This document shows positions 16,957 to 26,000 of a stretch of DNA of 64,000 bases, piece by piece (the stretch's first letter is position 1; the number at the start of each line of letters is the position of its first letter). The notes under the pieces are model-generated. The model was given only the letters and a program-made list of their open reading frames with translations. It searched no databases and had not been told where the DNA came from. The translations under genes were made by a program, and so were the position numbers. Source of the DNA: Caballeronia sordidicola (lineage in GTDB: Bacteria; Pseudomonadota; Gammaproteobacteria; Burkholderiales; Burkholderiaceae); assembly GCF_000729995.1 (NCBI RefSeq), contig NZ_JNFG01000034.1:17125-81124 (forward strand), read 5' to 3'.

Positions 16957-17254
16957 TCAGATATGGTTGTCGGCCAAGCGCCACACGAGGATGCTACGCA
17001 GCCGGTCTAGTGCCACCTTGAGTTCATTGGCCTCAAGTAGTTTTCTGGCGACGTTCAACACGTGGTAGTCCACCGCATTCAGCGCAAGCAATACCCCCAT
17101 CAAATTCATCAGTTCGTTCATATCGGCGGCAATTTTTACGAGGTTTCCCGCCGCGCCCCCCCGTGTTCATCCGGGACGTGAGAGCGTCGAGCACGATAGT
17201 CATATCTCGCACTCGGCGAGCAGCGTCGTCACCAGTTATAGAGCCTCCAAGCAT
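16957..17254 (-). pseudogene. Small helical-protein gene with a frameshift in a 7-base homopolymer
   Basis: Two minus-strand frames read as one protein if a slip occurs in the run of seven C on the plus strand (17156-17162). The first part is MLGGSITGDDAARRVRDMTI then VLDALTSRMNTG. The second is GAAGNLVKIAADMNELMNLM, then GVLLALNAVDYHVLNVARKL, and it ends VWRLADNHI and TGA at 16957-16959. The join restores a continuous helical protein of roughly 100 residues. It is either a pseudogene, a phase-variable gene or a sequencing error. I do not recognise the family. Confidence 0.5.
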
Positions 17255-17797
17255 ATCGCGACGGCAGCAACGCCCATCCCCGAGATGAATGTTACCCCGT
17301 TGCACCGCACCGCTCCGCGCCGAGGACGTGCCAGGGCGGGCTCAAGTCATCTCCGCACACTCTGACAGACGAGCTTCCTGCGGCGACGGCATGGAACACG
17401 GCGACAGGTGCGAGAAGATCGAACCACGGGAGGCGGTCGCACCTATCCCGAGGGATCGTCGGATCAGGTCAAGCGCGCCCGCGCATGCCGTGGCCGCAGC
17501 GCAGTTCGATGACCGTCTCGGCCCGGCCATGAAGGGACACTCGCCTTCATCCTCGCGGTGTCGTTGGAGCGGCGCCTTTGCTTCTGAGAACAGTCATTCA
17601 GCCACGCGGCGTTGCCTCTCTCCTCGGCGGGATGTATGGGTAGGGAAACGCGGGCCCGGAACGGGATAGTACTCGAGCGGCAAACGCGAGCCTTACCGAA
17701 GTGCTCGATTTAGAAAGGCCGCCTTCAAACGCCACCCGGACAGTGAATTGAAGCGGGCCTCGGAGCGAATGCTAAGCCGAACTTTTCCCCATCAATC
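17255..17797. other. Intergenic region before the insertion sequence
   Basis: About 540 nt. It holds a short repeat module (CGGCCATGAAGGGACACTCG at about 17524-17543). No gene is supported. Confidence 0.4.
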
Positions 17798-17836
17798 AGC
17801 CGAAACCTCCGTTAGCATTGGGTTTCGGCTATTTTT
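17798..17836 (+). terminator. Rho-independent terminator-like hairpin inside the IS left end
   Basis: AGCCGAAACC (17798-17807) pairs with GGTTTCGGCT (17821-17830), followed by ATTTTT. It lies upstream of the transposase gene and would stop transcription reading in from outside, a common way for insertion sequences to limit transposase. Confidence 0.7.
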
Positions 17837-17910
17837 GAAAGGTAAATGTAGCCATGTAAATGCATGTTTTATCCTTGTTTTTTCTGTTAAATATGCTTTA
17901 CTTAGTGTTC

Positions 17911-19650
17911 ATGTATATCGAACACGTCCCCAACCGCAACTCGCCGCCCGCGATCCTGCTGCGCGAGTCCTATCGCGACGGCAACAAGGTCAAGAAGCGC
18001 ACCCTCGCGAACCTGTCGTCGCTGCCCACTGAGGTGATCGAAGGATTGAAGGTCCTGCTACGCGGTGGCGTCGCCGTGTCCTCAGTCGATGAAGCCTTCG
18101 TGATCGAACGCAGTCTGCCGCACGGGCATGTGGCCGCCGTGCTCGGCGCGGCGCGTGCCTGCGGTGCCGAGCAGTGGTTCACCGCCGCGCCCACTGCGCT
18201 GCGCTGCGTGATCATGGCGCTGCTGGTGGCGCGGGTCGTGTCGCCCGCCTCCAAGCTTGCCACCCATCGCATGTTGCGTGACGAGAGCGCGACCCACTCG
18301 CTGTCGCGCCTGCTTGGCCTCGTGGACGTCGAGCTCGAGCAAGTCTATGCCGCCCTCGACTGGTTGGGCGAGGCTCAAGAGGGCATCGAGAAGCGGCTTG
18401 CCAGGCAGCATCTAGGCGGCGCTACGCTGGTGCTCTACGACCTCACTTCCACGTGGGTGACCGGACGCCGTTGCGAGCTCGCGGCCCGCGGCTACAGCCG
18501 CGATGGCAAGCGCGACGATCCCCAGATCGTGTTCGGTCTGATCTGCACGTCTGAGGGCGTCCCGGTCGCAGTCGAAGTCTTCGCCGGCAACACCGCCGAT
18601 CCGGCTACCGTGGCGCCCCAGGTCGCGAAGCTCAAAGAGCGCTACGGGATCGACAAGCTCGCCTGGGTGGGCGACCGGGGCATGCTCACGCAAGCCCGTA
18701 TCGATACGCTCTTGCGCCCGGCCGGGCTGGACTGGGTGAGCAGCCTGCGCGCCCCGCAGATGGCCGCGCTCGCGCGCGAGAAGGGGCCGTTCCAGCCCTC
18801 GCTGTTCGATGAGCGCAACCTGCTCGAGGTGACGAGTGAAGCGTTCCCCGGCGAGCGCCTGGTGGTGTGCCGTAATCCGCTGTTGGCCGAGGAGCGCACC
18901 CGCAAACGCGAGGCGCTATTGCAGGCCACCGAACAGGAATTGACCCAGATTGCCGAAGCGACCACGCGCGTGCGCAACCGGCTCAAGGGCATCGAGGCGA
19001 TTGCCTTGCGCGTGGGCCGGATCATCGATCACTTCAAGATGGCCAAGCACTTCGAGTTGAACATCACCGACTCGAGCTTGAGCTGGCTGCGCAAGACCGA
19101 GCAGATCCAGCAGGAGGCCGCGCTTGACGGTCTGTATGTAGTGCGTACGAGTTTGCCGGCAACCTCGCTCTCAGCCGAGGCAGTCGTGACAGCCTACAAA
19201 GGTTTGGCGGTCGTGGAGCGGGCCTTCCGTTCGCTGAAGACGGTCGATTTGCAGGTCCGTCCGGTATTCCATTGGAATGCCCAACGCGTGCGCGCGCATG
19301 TCTTTCTGTGCATGCTCGCTTACTACGTCGAGTGGCACATGCGCGAGAAGTTAAAGCCGATGTTGTTTGACGATGAATACATCGAGCAAGCGCGGGCGGC
19401 CCGGCCTTCGCCAGTGGCCAAGGCGCAACGTTCGCAACAGGCGAAAGCCAAGGACGCCTCCAAGCTCACCGAGGATGGCTTGCCGGTCCACAGCTTTCGC
19501 ACGTTACTCGACGATCTGGCTACGCTCACGTACAACGTCTGCCACACGCCACTCAATCCAAACGCCAAGATCATCATGACCACTCGGCCCACGCCCATTC
19601 AAGAAAAGGCCTTCCGCCTTCTGAACGTCAGCCCCGCTTGTACCCAGTAG
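17911..19650 (+). CDS. IS1634-family transposase (DDE)
   Basis: A 579-residue DDE transposase of the IS1634 group of IS4-like elements. It has the N-terminal MYIEHVPNRNSPPAILLRES, the first catalytic Asp region TLVLYDLTSTWV, a second region KLAWVGDRGMLTQARI, and the C-terminal GLAVVERAFRSLKTVDLQVR with the DDE glutamate, followed by VRAHVFLCMLAYYVEWH. The start MYIEHV (17911) is the usual family start; an upstream ATG at 17860 only adds a hydrophobic stretch. Its GC content is higher and more uniform than the flanks. No frameshift is seen, so it should be functional. Confidence 0.9.
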   Translation: MYIEHVPNRNSPPAILLRESYRDGNKVKKRTLANLSSLPTEVIEGLKVLLRGGVAVSSVDEAFVIERSLPHGHVAAVLGAARACGAEQWFTAAPTALRCVIMALLVARVVSPASKLATHRMLRDESATHSLSRLLGLVDVELEQVYAALDWLGEAQEGIEKRLARQHLGGATLVLYDLTSTWVTGRRCELAARGYSRDGKRDDPQIVFGLICTSEGVPVAVEVFAGNTADPATVAPQVAKLKERYGIDKLAWVGDRGMLTQARIDTLLRPAGLDWVSSLRAPQMAALAREKGPFQPSLFDERNLLEVTSEAFPGERLVVCRNPLLAEERTRKREALLQATEQELTQIAEATTRVRNRLKGIEAIALRVGRIIDHFKMAKHFELNITDSSLSWLRKTEQIQQEAALDGLYVVRTSLPATSLSAEAVVTAYKGLAVVERAFRSLKTVDLQVRPVFHWNAQRVRAHVFLCMLAYYVEWHMREKLKPMLFDDEYIEQARAARPSPVAKAQRSQQAKAKDASKLTEDGLPVHSFRTLLDDLATLTYNVCHTPLNPNAKIIMTTRPTPIQEKAFRLLNVSPACTQ

Positions 19651-19748
19651 CCATCCCGTGCTCGCACGCATAACAGCGTGAAATCAATAGCTTATGTTCG
19701 CGATCGAGTCAAAGTTCGGGCTAAGGACCCTTGTGCCGTCTCGCCGCG

Positions 19749-21413
19749 TCATTTCACTGAATCCGCGGCAAATATCACTTCCGGTCGAACACTAAAAAAT
19801 TCGTTGGCGGTGACGGGCCGTCGGTACAGATAGCCCTGACCGTAGGGAATCCCCAGCCTGCGCAGCGCGTCGTGCTGCGCTTCCGTTTCGACACCTTCGG
19901 CGATCACCTGCATGCCATAGTGTCCTGCCACGGCGGCGATCCCTTCAATAAGGCTCGCACCGCCCTTGTCAACTTGCTCGATGAACTGCCTGTCGATCTT
20001 TACGAAATCGAACGGGAATCTGCCGAGCAGATCGAGGTTGCTGTGCTCCGTGCCAAAGTCGTCAAGTGCGAAGCGCACACCGTGTTCTCGCAGGGTCTCG
20101 AAGATTTTCCGAACACGGGGATGCCGAGCCAGCAGGAAACGCTCAGTGACTTCAAGCACGAGAATCGTCGATTCGGGCAGTCGTTCAGTGAGCGCCAGCA
20201 CCTCCGACACGAACCCTTTGCGTTCAAGGTCCATCGGCGCTACGTTGACAGCGAGCCGGAACGGCGCGCTGTCGGTCGGCCCACAGATATCGGCCGTGGC
20301 CCGTTGCAGCACAAACCGGGTGACGTCGGCGAGGAGGTTGCTCGATTCAACCTCCGCCATGAACGCAGCGGGACTGATCGGCCCCCAGCGAGGGTGACTC
20401 CAGCGGAGCAAGGCTTCGGCGCCTACGATATGGCGGCTCGCGATATCGACGACCGGTTGATACACCACGTAGAGCTGACCGGTCCTGAGCCCTTGCCGGA
20501 CGGCGGACAGCAACAATCGCCGCGGCGCGAAGGCAAGCAGGTAGGCGGCGGCAATTAGAAGAGCCAGCAGCACCCCGGTCCCGCAACAGATCACGCGGTA
20601 CTTCCAGCGCATCTGCGATGCAAAAGCGGGCGATGCCGTCACCGTCACGGAGAAGGGGAAACCGGCCGATTCCACCTGCGTGCCGGAGCGCGGCGCCGCG
20701 GCGACGCCGGCGGCGGAAAATACGTCGTGCTCGTCGATCGCACCGGATCCGGTGACAGACAGCGTCACCTTGCTTGCGCCATAGCGCAGGCCGTGCGCCA
20801 GAATATCTGCGACGTAAGGGGCTTCGATGACGTACAGCAGGCCAGTGCCATGCCCAGTCGAGCGAAAGACTGGCAGTACCGGGATGGCAGGCTGGTAAGG
20901 GGTGCCATGGATCAGACTGATGCCGAGATCGCGTTGCGTGGTGGAGATGTAGGCCGACAACGGTACGTTCATCAGCCCCAACGCAGAAGAGCAATAGAGG
21001 CGTCCATTCTCAACGAGGTTGACACCGCGCACGTAGCGGACGTATGTCTTCAATTCGGCGAGCTGCTTCGCCACGGTTTCACAGGGCTGGCCCGCCAGCC
21101 GGTCGAGCGGCTCGCGCTGACTTGATATCACATGATGCAGGATGCGCTCGACCGATTCGACCATGTCGCCGGCGACGAGTCGTTCGCGGAAGCGGATCGC
21201 ACCGTCCGCGTAATGCTCGCCGAGCGCCACTGCGGAAAGCATCACGCAAACGCCGCCGATAAGCGCACTCGCTCCTGCAAGATTGCGCACGACGCCGTGT
21301 CCCCAGACCGCGCTACGATCGGGAAAGAAAGACGGGAATTGCCAAGCGAGTTTGAGCTTAAACACTTCGAAAATATCGTGCGGGACATAGGACGAGGCGC
21401 AAACGTTGCTCAT
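19749..21413 (-). CDS. EAL-domain c-di-GMP phosphodiesterase with CSS sensor domain
   Basis: A 554-residue inner-membrane enzyme that hydrolyses c-di-GMP to pGpG. A transmembrane helix (about 43-65) precedes a periplasmic CSS domain (about 66-270) with the Cys-Ser-Ser motif at 141-143 (LYCSSALG) and a Cys at 111; a second helix lies at about 275-296. The EAL domain (about 300-545) has EALLRW (333-338), Glu421 in LEVTER, Asp451-Asp452 in DDFGTEHSN, Lys472 in VKIDRQF and Glu506 in AEGVET, so catalysis looks intact. CSS-type enzymes such as PdeB and PdeC of E. coli are redox-controlled through the cysteines, which is a reasonable guess here. It is monocistronic and convergent with the insertion sequence. 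Start: MSNVCASS. Confidence 0.88.
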   Translation of the reverse strand: MSNVCASSYVPHDIFEVFKLKLAWQFPSFFPDRSAVWGHGVVRNLAGASALIGGVCVMLSAVALGEHYADGAIRFRERLVAGDMVESVERILHHVISSQREPLDRLAGQPCETVAKQLAELKTYVRYVRGVNLVENGRLYCSSALGLMNVPLSAYISTTQRDLGISLIHGTPYQPAIPVLPVFRSTGHGTGLLYVIEAPYVADILAHGLRYGASKVTLSVTGSGAIDEHDVFSAAGVAAAPRSGTQVESAGFPFSVTVTASPAFASQMRWKYRVICCGTGVLLALLIAAAYLLAFAPRRLLLSAVRQGLRTGQLYVVYQPVVDIASRHIVGAEALLRWSHPRWGPISPAAFMAEVESSNLLADVTRFVLQRATADICGPTDSAPFRLAVNVAPMDLERKGFVSEVLALTERLPESTILVLEVTERFLLARHPRVRKIFETLREHGVRFALDDFGTEHSNLDLLGRFPFDFVKIDRQFIEQVDKGGASLIEGIAAVAGHYGMQVIAEGVETEAQHDALRRLGIPYGQGYLYRRPVTANEFFSVRPEVIFAADSVK

Positions 21414-21772
21414 TCATCATACTTGTTCTTCGCCGGCAAGTTAAGTGACCTATGCTTTGGTGGCCTGGGATGGTTTGCGGCGTCCGATTGCCCGATCAAA
21501 GGCCAGGAGAGGAAGCCCTGACGTGATTGAGCAGGGTCGTCTTGCCGGCGTCGAGAGATCCCGAAAGGACCTGCGGTGACGCCGACCGAAAGGACGACCG
21601 TTTGGGGTGCGATACCGGCTATTGACACCACGCAGCGTCGAAGGACCGGAGCGGGTCGATTACAGGCGCCGCCACTCGGCCAGAAATCGAGCTCCGCGAT
21701 GACTCACAATGCCGTGAAGGCGTTTGCGGAGAATGGACCGCCAACGGATACTTGTGACAGGCGTCCAGGCTG
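21414..21772. other. Intergenic region with a CobW-like stub
   Basis: About 360 nt separating the EAL gene from the YCII pseudogene. The only recognisable content is the P-loop stub at 21496-21573. Confidence 0.4.
21496..21573 (-). pseudogene. N-terminal stub of a CobW/P47K-type GTPase gene
   Basis: A minus-strand frame reads QVLSGSLDAGKTTLLNHV and ends at a TGA (21496-21498). This matches the N-terminal VLSGFLGAGKTTLLNHVL of CobW-family metallochaperone GTPases, including the Walker A GxxxxGKTT. Nothing more of the gene remains. The start codon is not evident. Confidence 0.55.
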
Positions 21773-22145
21773 TCATCGTTCCAGGTAGAAATCCAGGGGG
21801 ATCAGCTCGACGGCCCATCCGCCTTCTTCGCCCAGCGTGGCGGCTGGGTGCATGGACGCGATGCGCAACGCCTCGTCACTGCTATCTGCCTCGATGATGA
21901 ACAGCCCGCCCACGACTTCCTTCGCCTCGGTGTAAGGCCCATCGGTTGACTTGAGTCTTACCGTTGCTTGGGCGGAGAGTCCTCCAGCTGTCCAGATCGC
22001 CAAGCGACGCGGAAACGAGAACCTTGCCGGTAGCCCGCATCTTCTCGTCCAACGCGGGGCATTGGGCCACCAATTTCTTGACGTCCTCCGGCGCCACCGC
22101 CGCGAATTTTTCAGGGGTAAAGTAGGCTAAGCCGACGTATTTCAT
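21773..22145 (-). pseudogene. YCII/DGPF-domain gene broken by a one-base insertion
   Basis: The N-terminal part starts at ATG 22145: MKYVGLAYFTPEKFAAVAPE, then VSASLGDLDSWRTLRPSNGK. The C-terminal part lies in the next frame: TDGPYTEAKEVVGGLFIIEA and on to PLDFYLER. Removing one T of the pair at 21948-21949 joins them as KTQV-TDGPYTE, the normal family sequence with the DGPF-like signature. Members are small ferredoxin-like proteins often next to ECF sigma factors. As it stands, the product would be truncated. A sequencing error cannot be excluded. Confidence 0.75.
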
Positions 22146-22235
22146 GGGATCTCCTTTCGGTGGGGATACACTGACGACGAGACAGATGGTCGAAAATCGA
22201 CAATTTTCTAGAAGAGTTTTCAGCGGGCCTCTCCG

Positions 22236-22390
22236 CTTTGCGTCGACATGTGCCCGATGCGGATCGATCTTCGGCGGAACAGCTCTCTGGTTCGCCATTG
22301 GACCTCGTTCGGCCAAGCTGCGGCCATTCGCCGGCGCTCTCAGGTGGACATTCGAACGTCGGCTACGGTCAGGTACCGGCCATTGAGATA
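22236..22390 (+). repeat. Dispersed intergenic repeat, degenerate copy
   Basis: GTCGACATGTGCCCGATGCG and GGATCGATCTTCGGCGGAAC correspond to GTCGACTTCTGCCCGACGCG and GGACCGATCAATGGCGGCCC at 7188-7341; later CATTCGAACGTCGGCTACGG matches the module at 32894 and 37301. The rest of 22146-22694 shows no gene. Confidence 0.5.
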
Positions 22391-22694
22391 CAGGTTCGAT
22401 CTGGCAAGTCCTCGGCCAAAGCTGCCGTTCGCGAGGCTGTAAGTCTGGGCCTCCGCGAAAGTCCGCTATCCGAAATTGAAACGCCCACTTCTGTTTGGTT
22501 TGTTCAACGCCTGCTCGCGCGCGTCGCTGGTGTCCGCAGTCCTGAGGATGAGGGAAGGCGTTGAACGAACCTAAAAAAACAGTTTCCGACGCTCACTTTT
22601 TACTAACGCGCTTTATTGTCCGTTTTTCTGAAGCGCCCCCTACATCGACGGAATGTCGATCAGCGACTCGATTAGCGCGGGCTGATCACCGCCG

Positions 22695-22952
22695 TTAATT
22701 GAACATTTCTGGCCGCAAATCGCTGACTTCGACGATCAGATCGGCCGGCAGGTTCGAGCGACGTGCGGCAGCGCGGATGGTTTCGGCGTTTGGCGCCTCG
22801 AACAGGCAATAGGTCTTCTTCTTATCTGCGCTGAGGAAGGAGTAGAGCCATTTGACGCCTTCCTCGTCGTTGACCCGTTTGACAAGTTCTACATCTTCGC
22901 CGGTCAGCTCGAGCTGCTCGGCGAAGTTTCGTTCAATCAGGAAACGTGACAT
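22695..22952 (-). CDS. DUF4242 (SCO4226-like) small protein
   Basis: An 85-residue ferredoxin-like protein: MSRFLIERNFAEQLELTGED, then VKWLYSFLSADKKKTYCLFE and APNAETIRAAARRSNLPADL. This is the DUF4242 pattern; the Streptomyces member SCO4226 binds nickel. ATG 22952 is chosen because the family always starts with this strand and AGGAGGACCCC-like purine-rich sequence precedes it. It lies 72 nt downstream of the large cyclase/ATPase gene in the same direction, so the two probably share a transcript. Such pairing is often seen and suggests a link in signalling, but the role is unknown. Confidence 0.8.
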   Translation of the reverse strand: MSRFLIERNFAEQLELTGEDVELVKRVNDEEGVKWLYSFLSADKKKTYCLFEAPNAETIRAAARRSNLPADLIVEVSDLRPEMFN

Positions 22953-23024
22953 GGGGTCCTCCTGTAGTCGCGCTGTCGTGCTGCACTTCCGGCTAGGCAA
23001 CACTGAGTATGCAATACCCGCGTG

Positions 23025-26000
23025 TCAATTCCTAGGCCCTGAGCTACCCGCGGTGCCGCCGATACGCTCCAGCAGGGCGAACATCTTTAGCTCTTTCGCT
23101 GTTGCAGCCGCGCTGGCGAGCAGGACTGCCGCGCGTGCGCGGTCTCCATTGCGATCGCGGGCCGACAGCATGAGAGCGAATTCGTGCTGGCTATGCGCCA
23201 ACCATGGCCAGGCTCGCAAGCGCTCATCCATGCGCAAGGCGTATTCGAAATGCTCTTCGGCAGCAGTCCAATCGCCAAGGGCACTGGCGAGCATGCCGAG
23301 ATACCGTGCCGCGGATCCGCAGCACAGGGTGACAGCAGGAACGGTGACTACTTGATCCCGGAAAGGCAGAAGAAACGCATATATGCGCTCGGCATGCCCG
23401 GTTTCGCGGAGCCGCGTAGCAACTTCCGCAAGGTAGGTCAACGTGACGAGCCGCATGCTGTCCACGGGAATGTCAGATTCCGATTCCGCCAGGTGATCGA
23501 GATAGTGGCGGGCTTGCGCCTCGAAGCCGAGATCGCTGGCGACCAACATCAGGCCCGGCCGCCAGGTCGCGTTCTGCGAATGCTCGTCGACAAACCGCTT
23601 GAGCAGCGGCGCGACCTCAGCGAGCCGGCCTTGTTCGCGGCGTATAGTGAACATCTGCATGCCGTAGACGCCCGCCGCGAACTTCGCGTCGACGCTCTCC
23701 GCCATCTCCAGAGATTCTTGCGCCTTGCGCTCTGCCAGCGCGAAGTCACCGACGAGGATGGCCTGCATCGCCTGCGCACCGGTCACACACCACTTGTCCA
23801 CAAAGTGTTGTCCACTCACGGCAACTTGTTGATACCTTTCCAGAGCTTCCTCAAAGCGTTCGACGTCTCCGATCTCGAGGTAGCCGGTGAGACGTCGAGC
23901 GCAGGCGTGACCAATGGAATGCGCATCATCGAGTTCCTCGGCGATCCGGATGAGTTCCTCCAACACGCCTTGACGCTCCGGGAATTTCGACGCCGGTATA
24001 TGGCGGGCGCCGACATGCATCAACTCGCACGCCAAGGAGTCGAACAAGCTTGGTCGATCACCCAGGCGTCTCGCGAGTGCGACAGCCTGGCCCGCGATTT
24101 CGCCTCCTCGTTGGAATGCACCGGTCATGTGAAGGGTGCGAACCAGCCGGCTCAATAGACGACTACGCTCAACTGTTTCTCCGCTGCCGATCGAAGCGAG
24201 CGCCTCTTCCAACAGGGCAATCGATGCCTCTCCGGAGTCTGCGAGAAAAGTCTCCGCAGTGTCGAACCCCAACGCCGCCTGTACCAGATGCGACGATAGC
24301 TTCTCCACCCGAGCCAACTGAGCGGCCTGCCGAAAGGTTTCAATCGCATCCCGGCGGCCTAGTCTGTGCTCCGCCCCGCCTCGGATCAGAAGCAGAGGCA
24401 ACGTACGGGTGGCCCGATAGTGGTCACCGCAGACGAGACTTTCTGCCGATTGAAGCCCGCGCTGCGCATGGGCGATCGCCTCTTCGCAGGCTGCGCACGC
24501 AAGCGCCCGTTCGCCGGCACGCTGCCAAAAGTTGATCGCGCGATCCGGCAGGTCAGCGGCAGCGAGATTCTGGGCGATCAACTCCGGCTGCCGCTCGACG
24601 ATTTCCGGATAATATTGCTCAAGCGCAGCGGCAATGAGGCCGTGGTACTGACGGCGACGCGCAAGCAACAGGGACTGGTATGCGATTTCCTGGATCAGCG
24701 CGTGACGGAACACATACGCGCCCCCGTCCGCGGGCGCACCGGAGGCTGGCAGAATAATTTCTGCAGCAATCAGGCGATCGAGCGTTCCCTGCAGCTCGTT
24801 CTCGGGTTTGGAGGCGATCAGAGCGAGGAGCCTGCGACCGAATTCCCGCCCGACTGTCGCCGCAATTTGCGCGGTCTCCTTGACCCCCGGCTCCAGTCGA
24901 TCGAGCCGCGACAGCAGCGAGCCCTGCAGCGTGTCCGGAATCGCAATTGCATGCGGCGCTCTTTTCAATTCGTAGCTTCTGCCCGCATCGTGCAACAATT
25001 CGCCTTGGAGCACGGCCTTCGTCAGCTCTTCAACGAACAGCGGCACGCCATCCGTCTTGCCGACGATCTGCTCCAGCACCAAGCGAGGCAGCAGCTTGCC
25101 ATCGGTCAGCCGTTCGATCATCGCGATGCAGTCCCGTCGCGAAAGCCGATCAAGATTGACCTGCACGAGATGAGGGTAAGTCCACCCCGGCTTGAACTCG
25201 GGCCGCGCCGTGAGCAGCACCAGCAGCCGATCCGCCACCAGTTGCTCCAGCATCAGCCGCACGAACTCCAGCGACGACGGATCGATCCAATGCACGTCTT
25301 CGACGATGACAAGAACCGGCTGAAGATGCGTCATCTTTTCGATCATGGCGACGAGCACTTCCAGGGTTCGCCGTTTGAAGGAAGGGGAGGAAGCGTCAAT
25401 CCCCGGATACCGTTGGGCCGTCGGAATCCCGAGCAAGGTCGTGAGCACGAGGATCGTCTCCTCGATATCGACGCCGAGCGTGCCGAGCCCGGTCTCCAGC
25501 CGTTCGACATCGGAAGCGGTGAGCGCCTTGGGATCCAGGCCAAAGGCGCGCTGCAGCCGTTGTAACACCGGCCAGAACGGGCTGTCGCGATAATACGAGG
25601 AACAGTGGAACGAAACGACCTCATGCGCGTCTGCACTGATGCTGTCGCGTAACGCCCGCAGCATGCGAGATTTTCCGATCCCCGGCTCACCGATCAACAG
25701 CACGCAGCGCATTTCGCCGTCGGCGCCCTGTTTCCAGCGCTGCCGAAGCATGTCGAGCTCGGCCGTTCGGCCGATGAGTGGCGTCATCCCGTGGGCCGCC
25801 CTGATTTCGAAGCGGTCTACAGCATCGGTCTGCACCAGCACGCGATGGACGTGAACAGGACCAGAGACACCCTTCAACTCGCGCCAGCCGAGGCTTTCAA
25901 GCAAAAACGATCCTTCGATCAACCGCTCCGTGGCTGGGCCGACGACGATCGCGTCGGGCGGAGCCAGAGATTGTAGCCTTGCAGCGACGATTGGGGACTC

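Larger units (their letters stand above)
17771..19724 (+). mobile_element. IS1634-type insertion sequence, apparently complete
   Basis: One full-length transposase gene lies between imperfect terminal inverted repeats. Left end CTAAGCCGAACTTT (about 17772-17785); right end AAAGTTCGGGCTAA (19711-19724), with nine identical bases (CCGAACTTT) in the arms. Exact ends and target duplication could not be fixed by eye. It is the only intact insertion sequence in the window. Confidence 0.65.

Noticed and set aside
24366..25565. 399-codon plus-strand frame inside the cyclase gene
   Set aside because: Antisense shadow of a high-GC gene with clear domains on the other strand.
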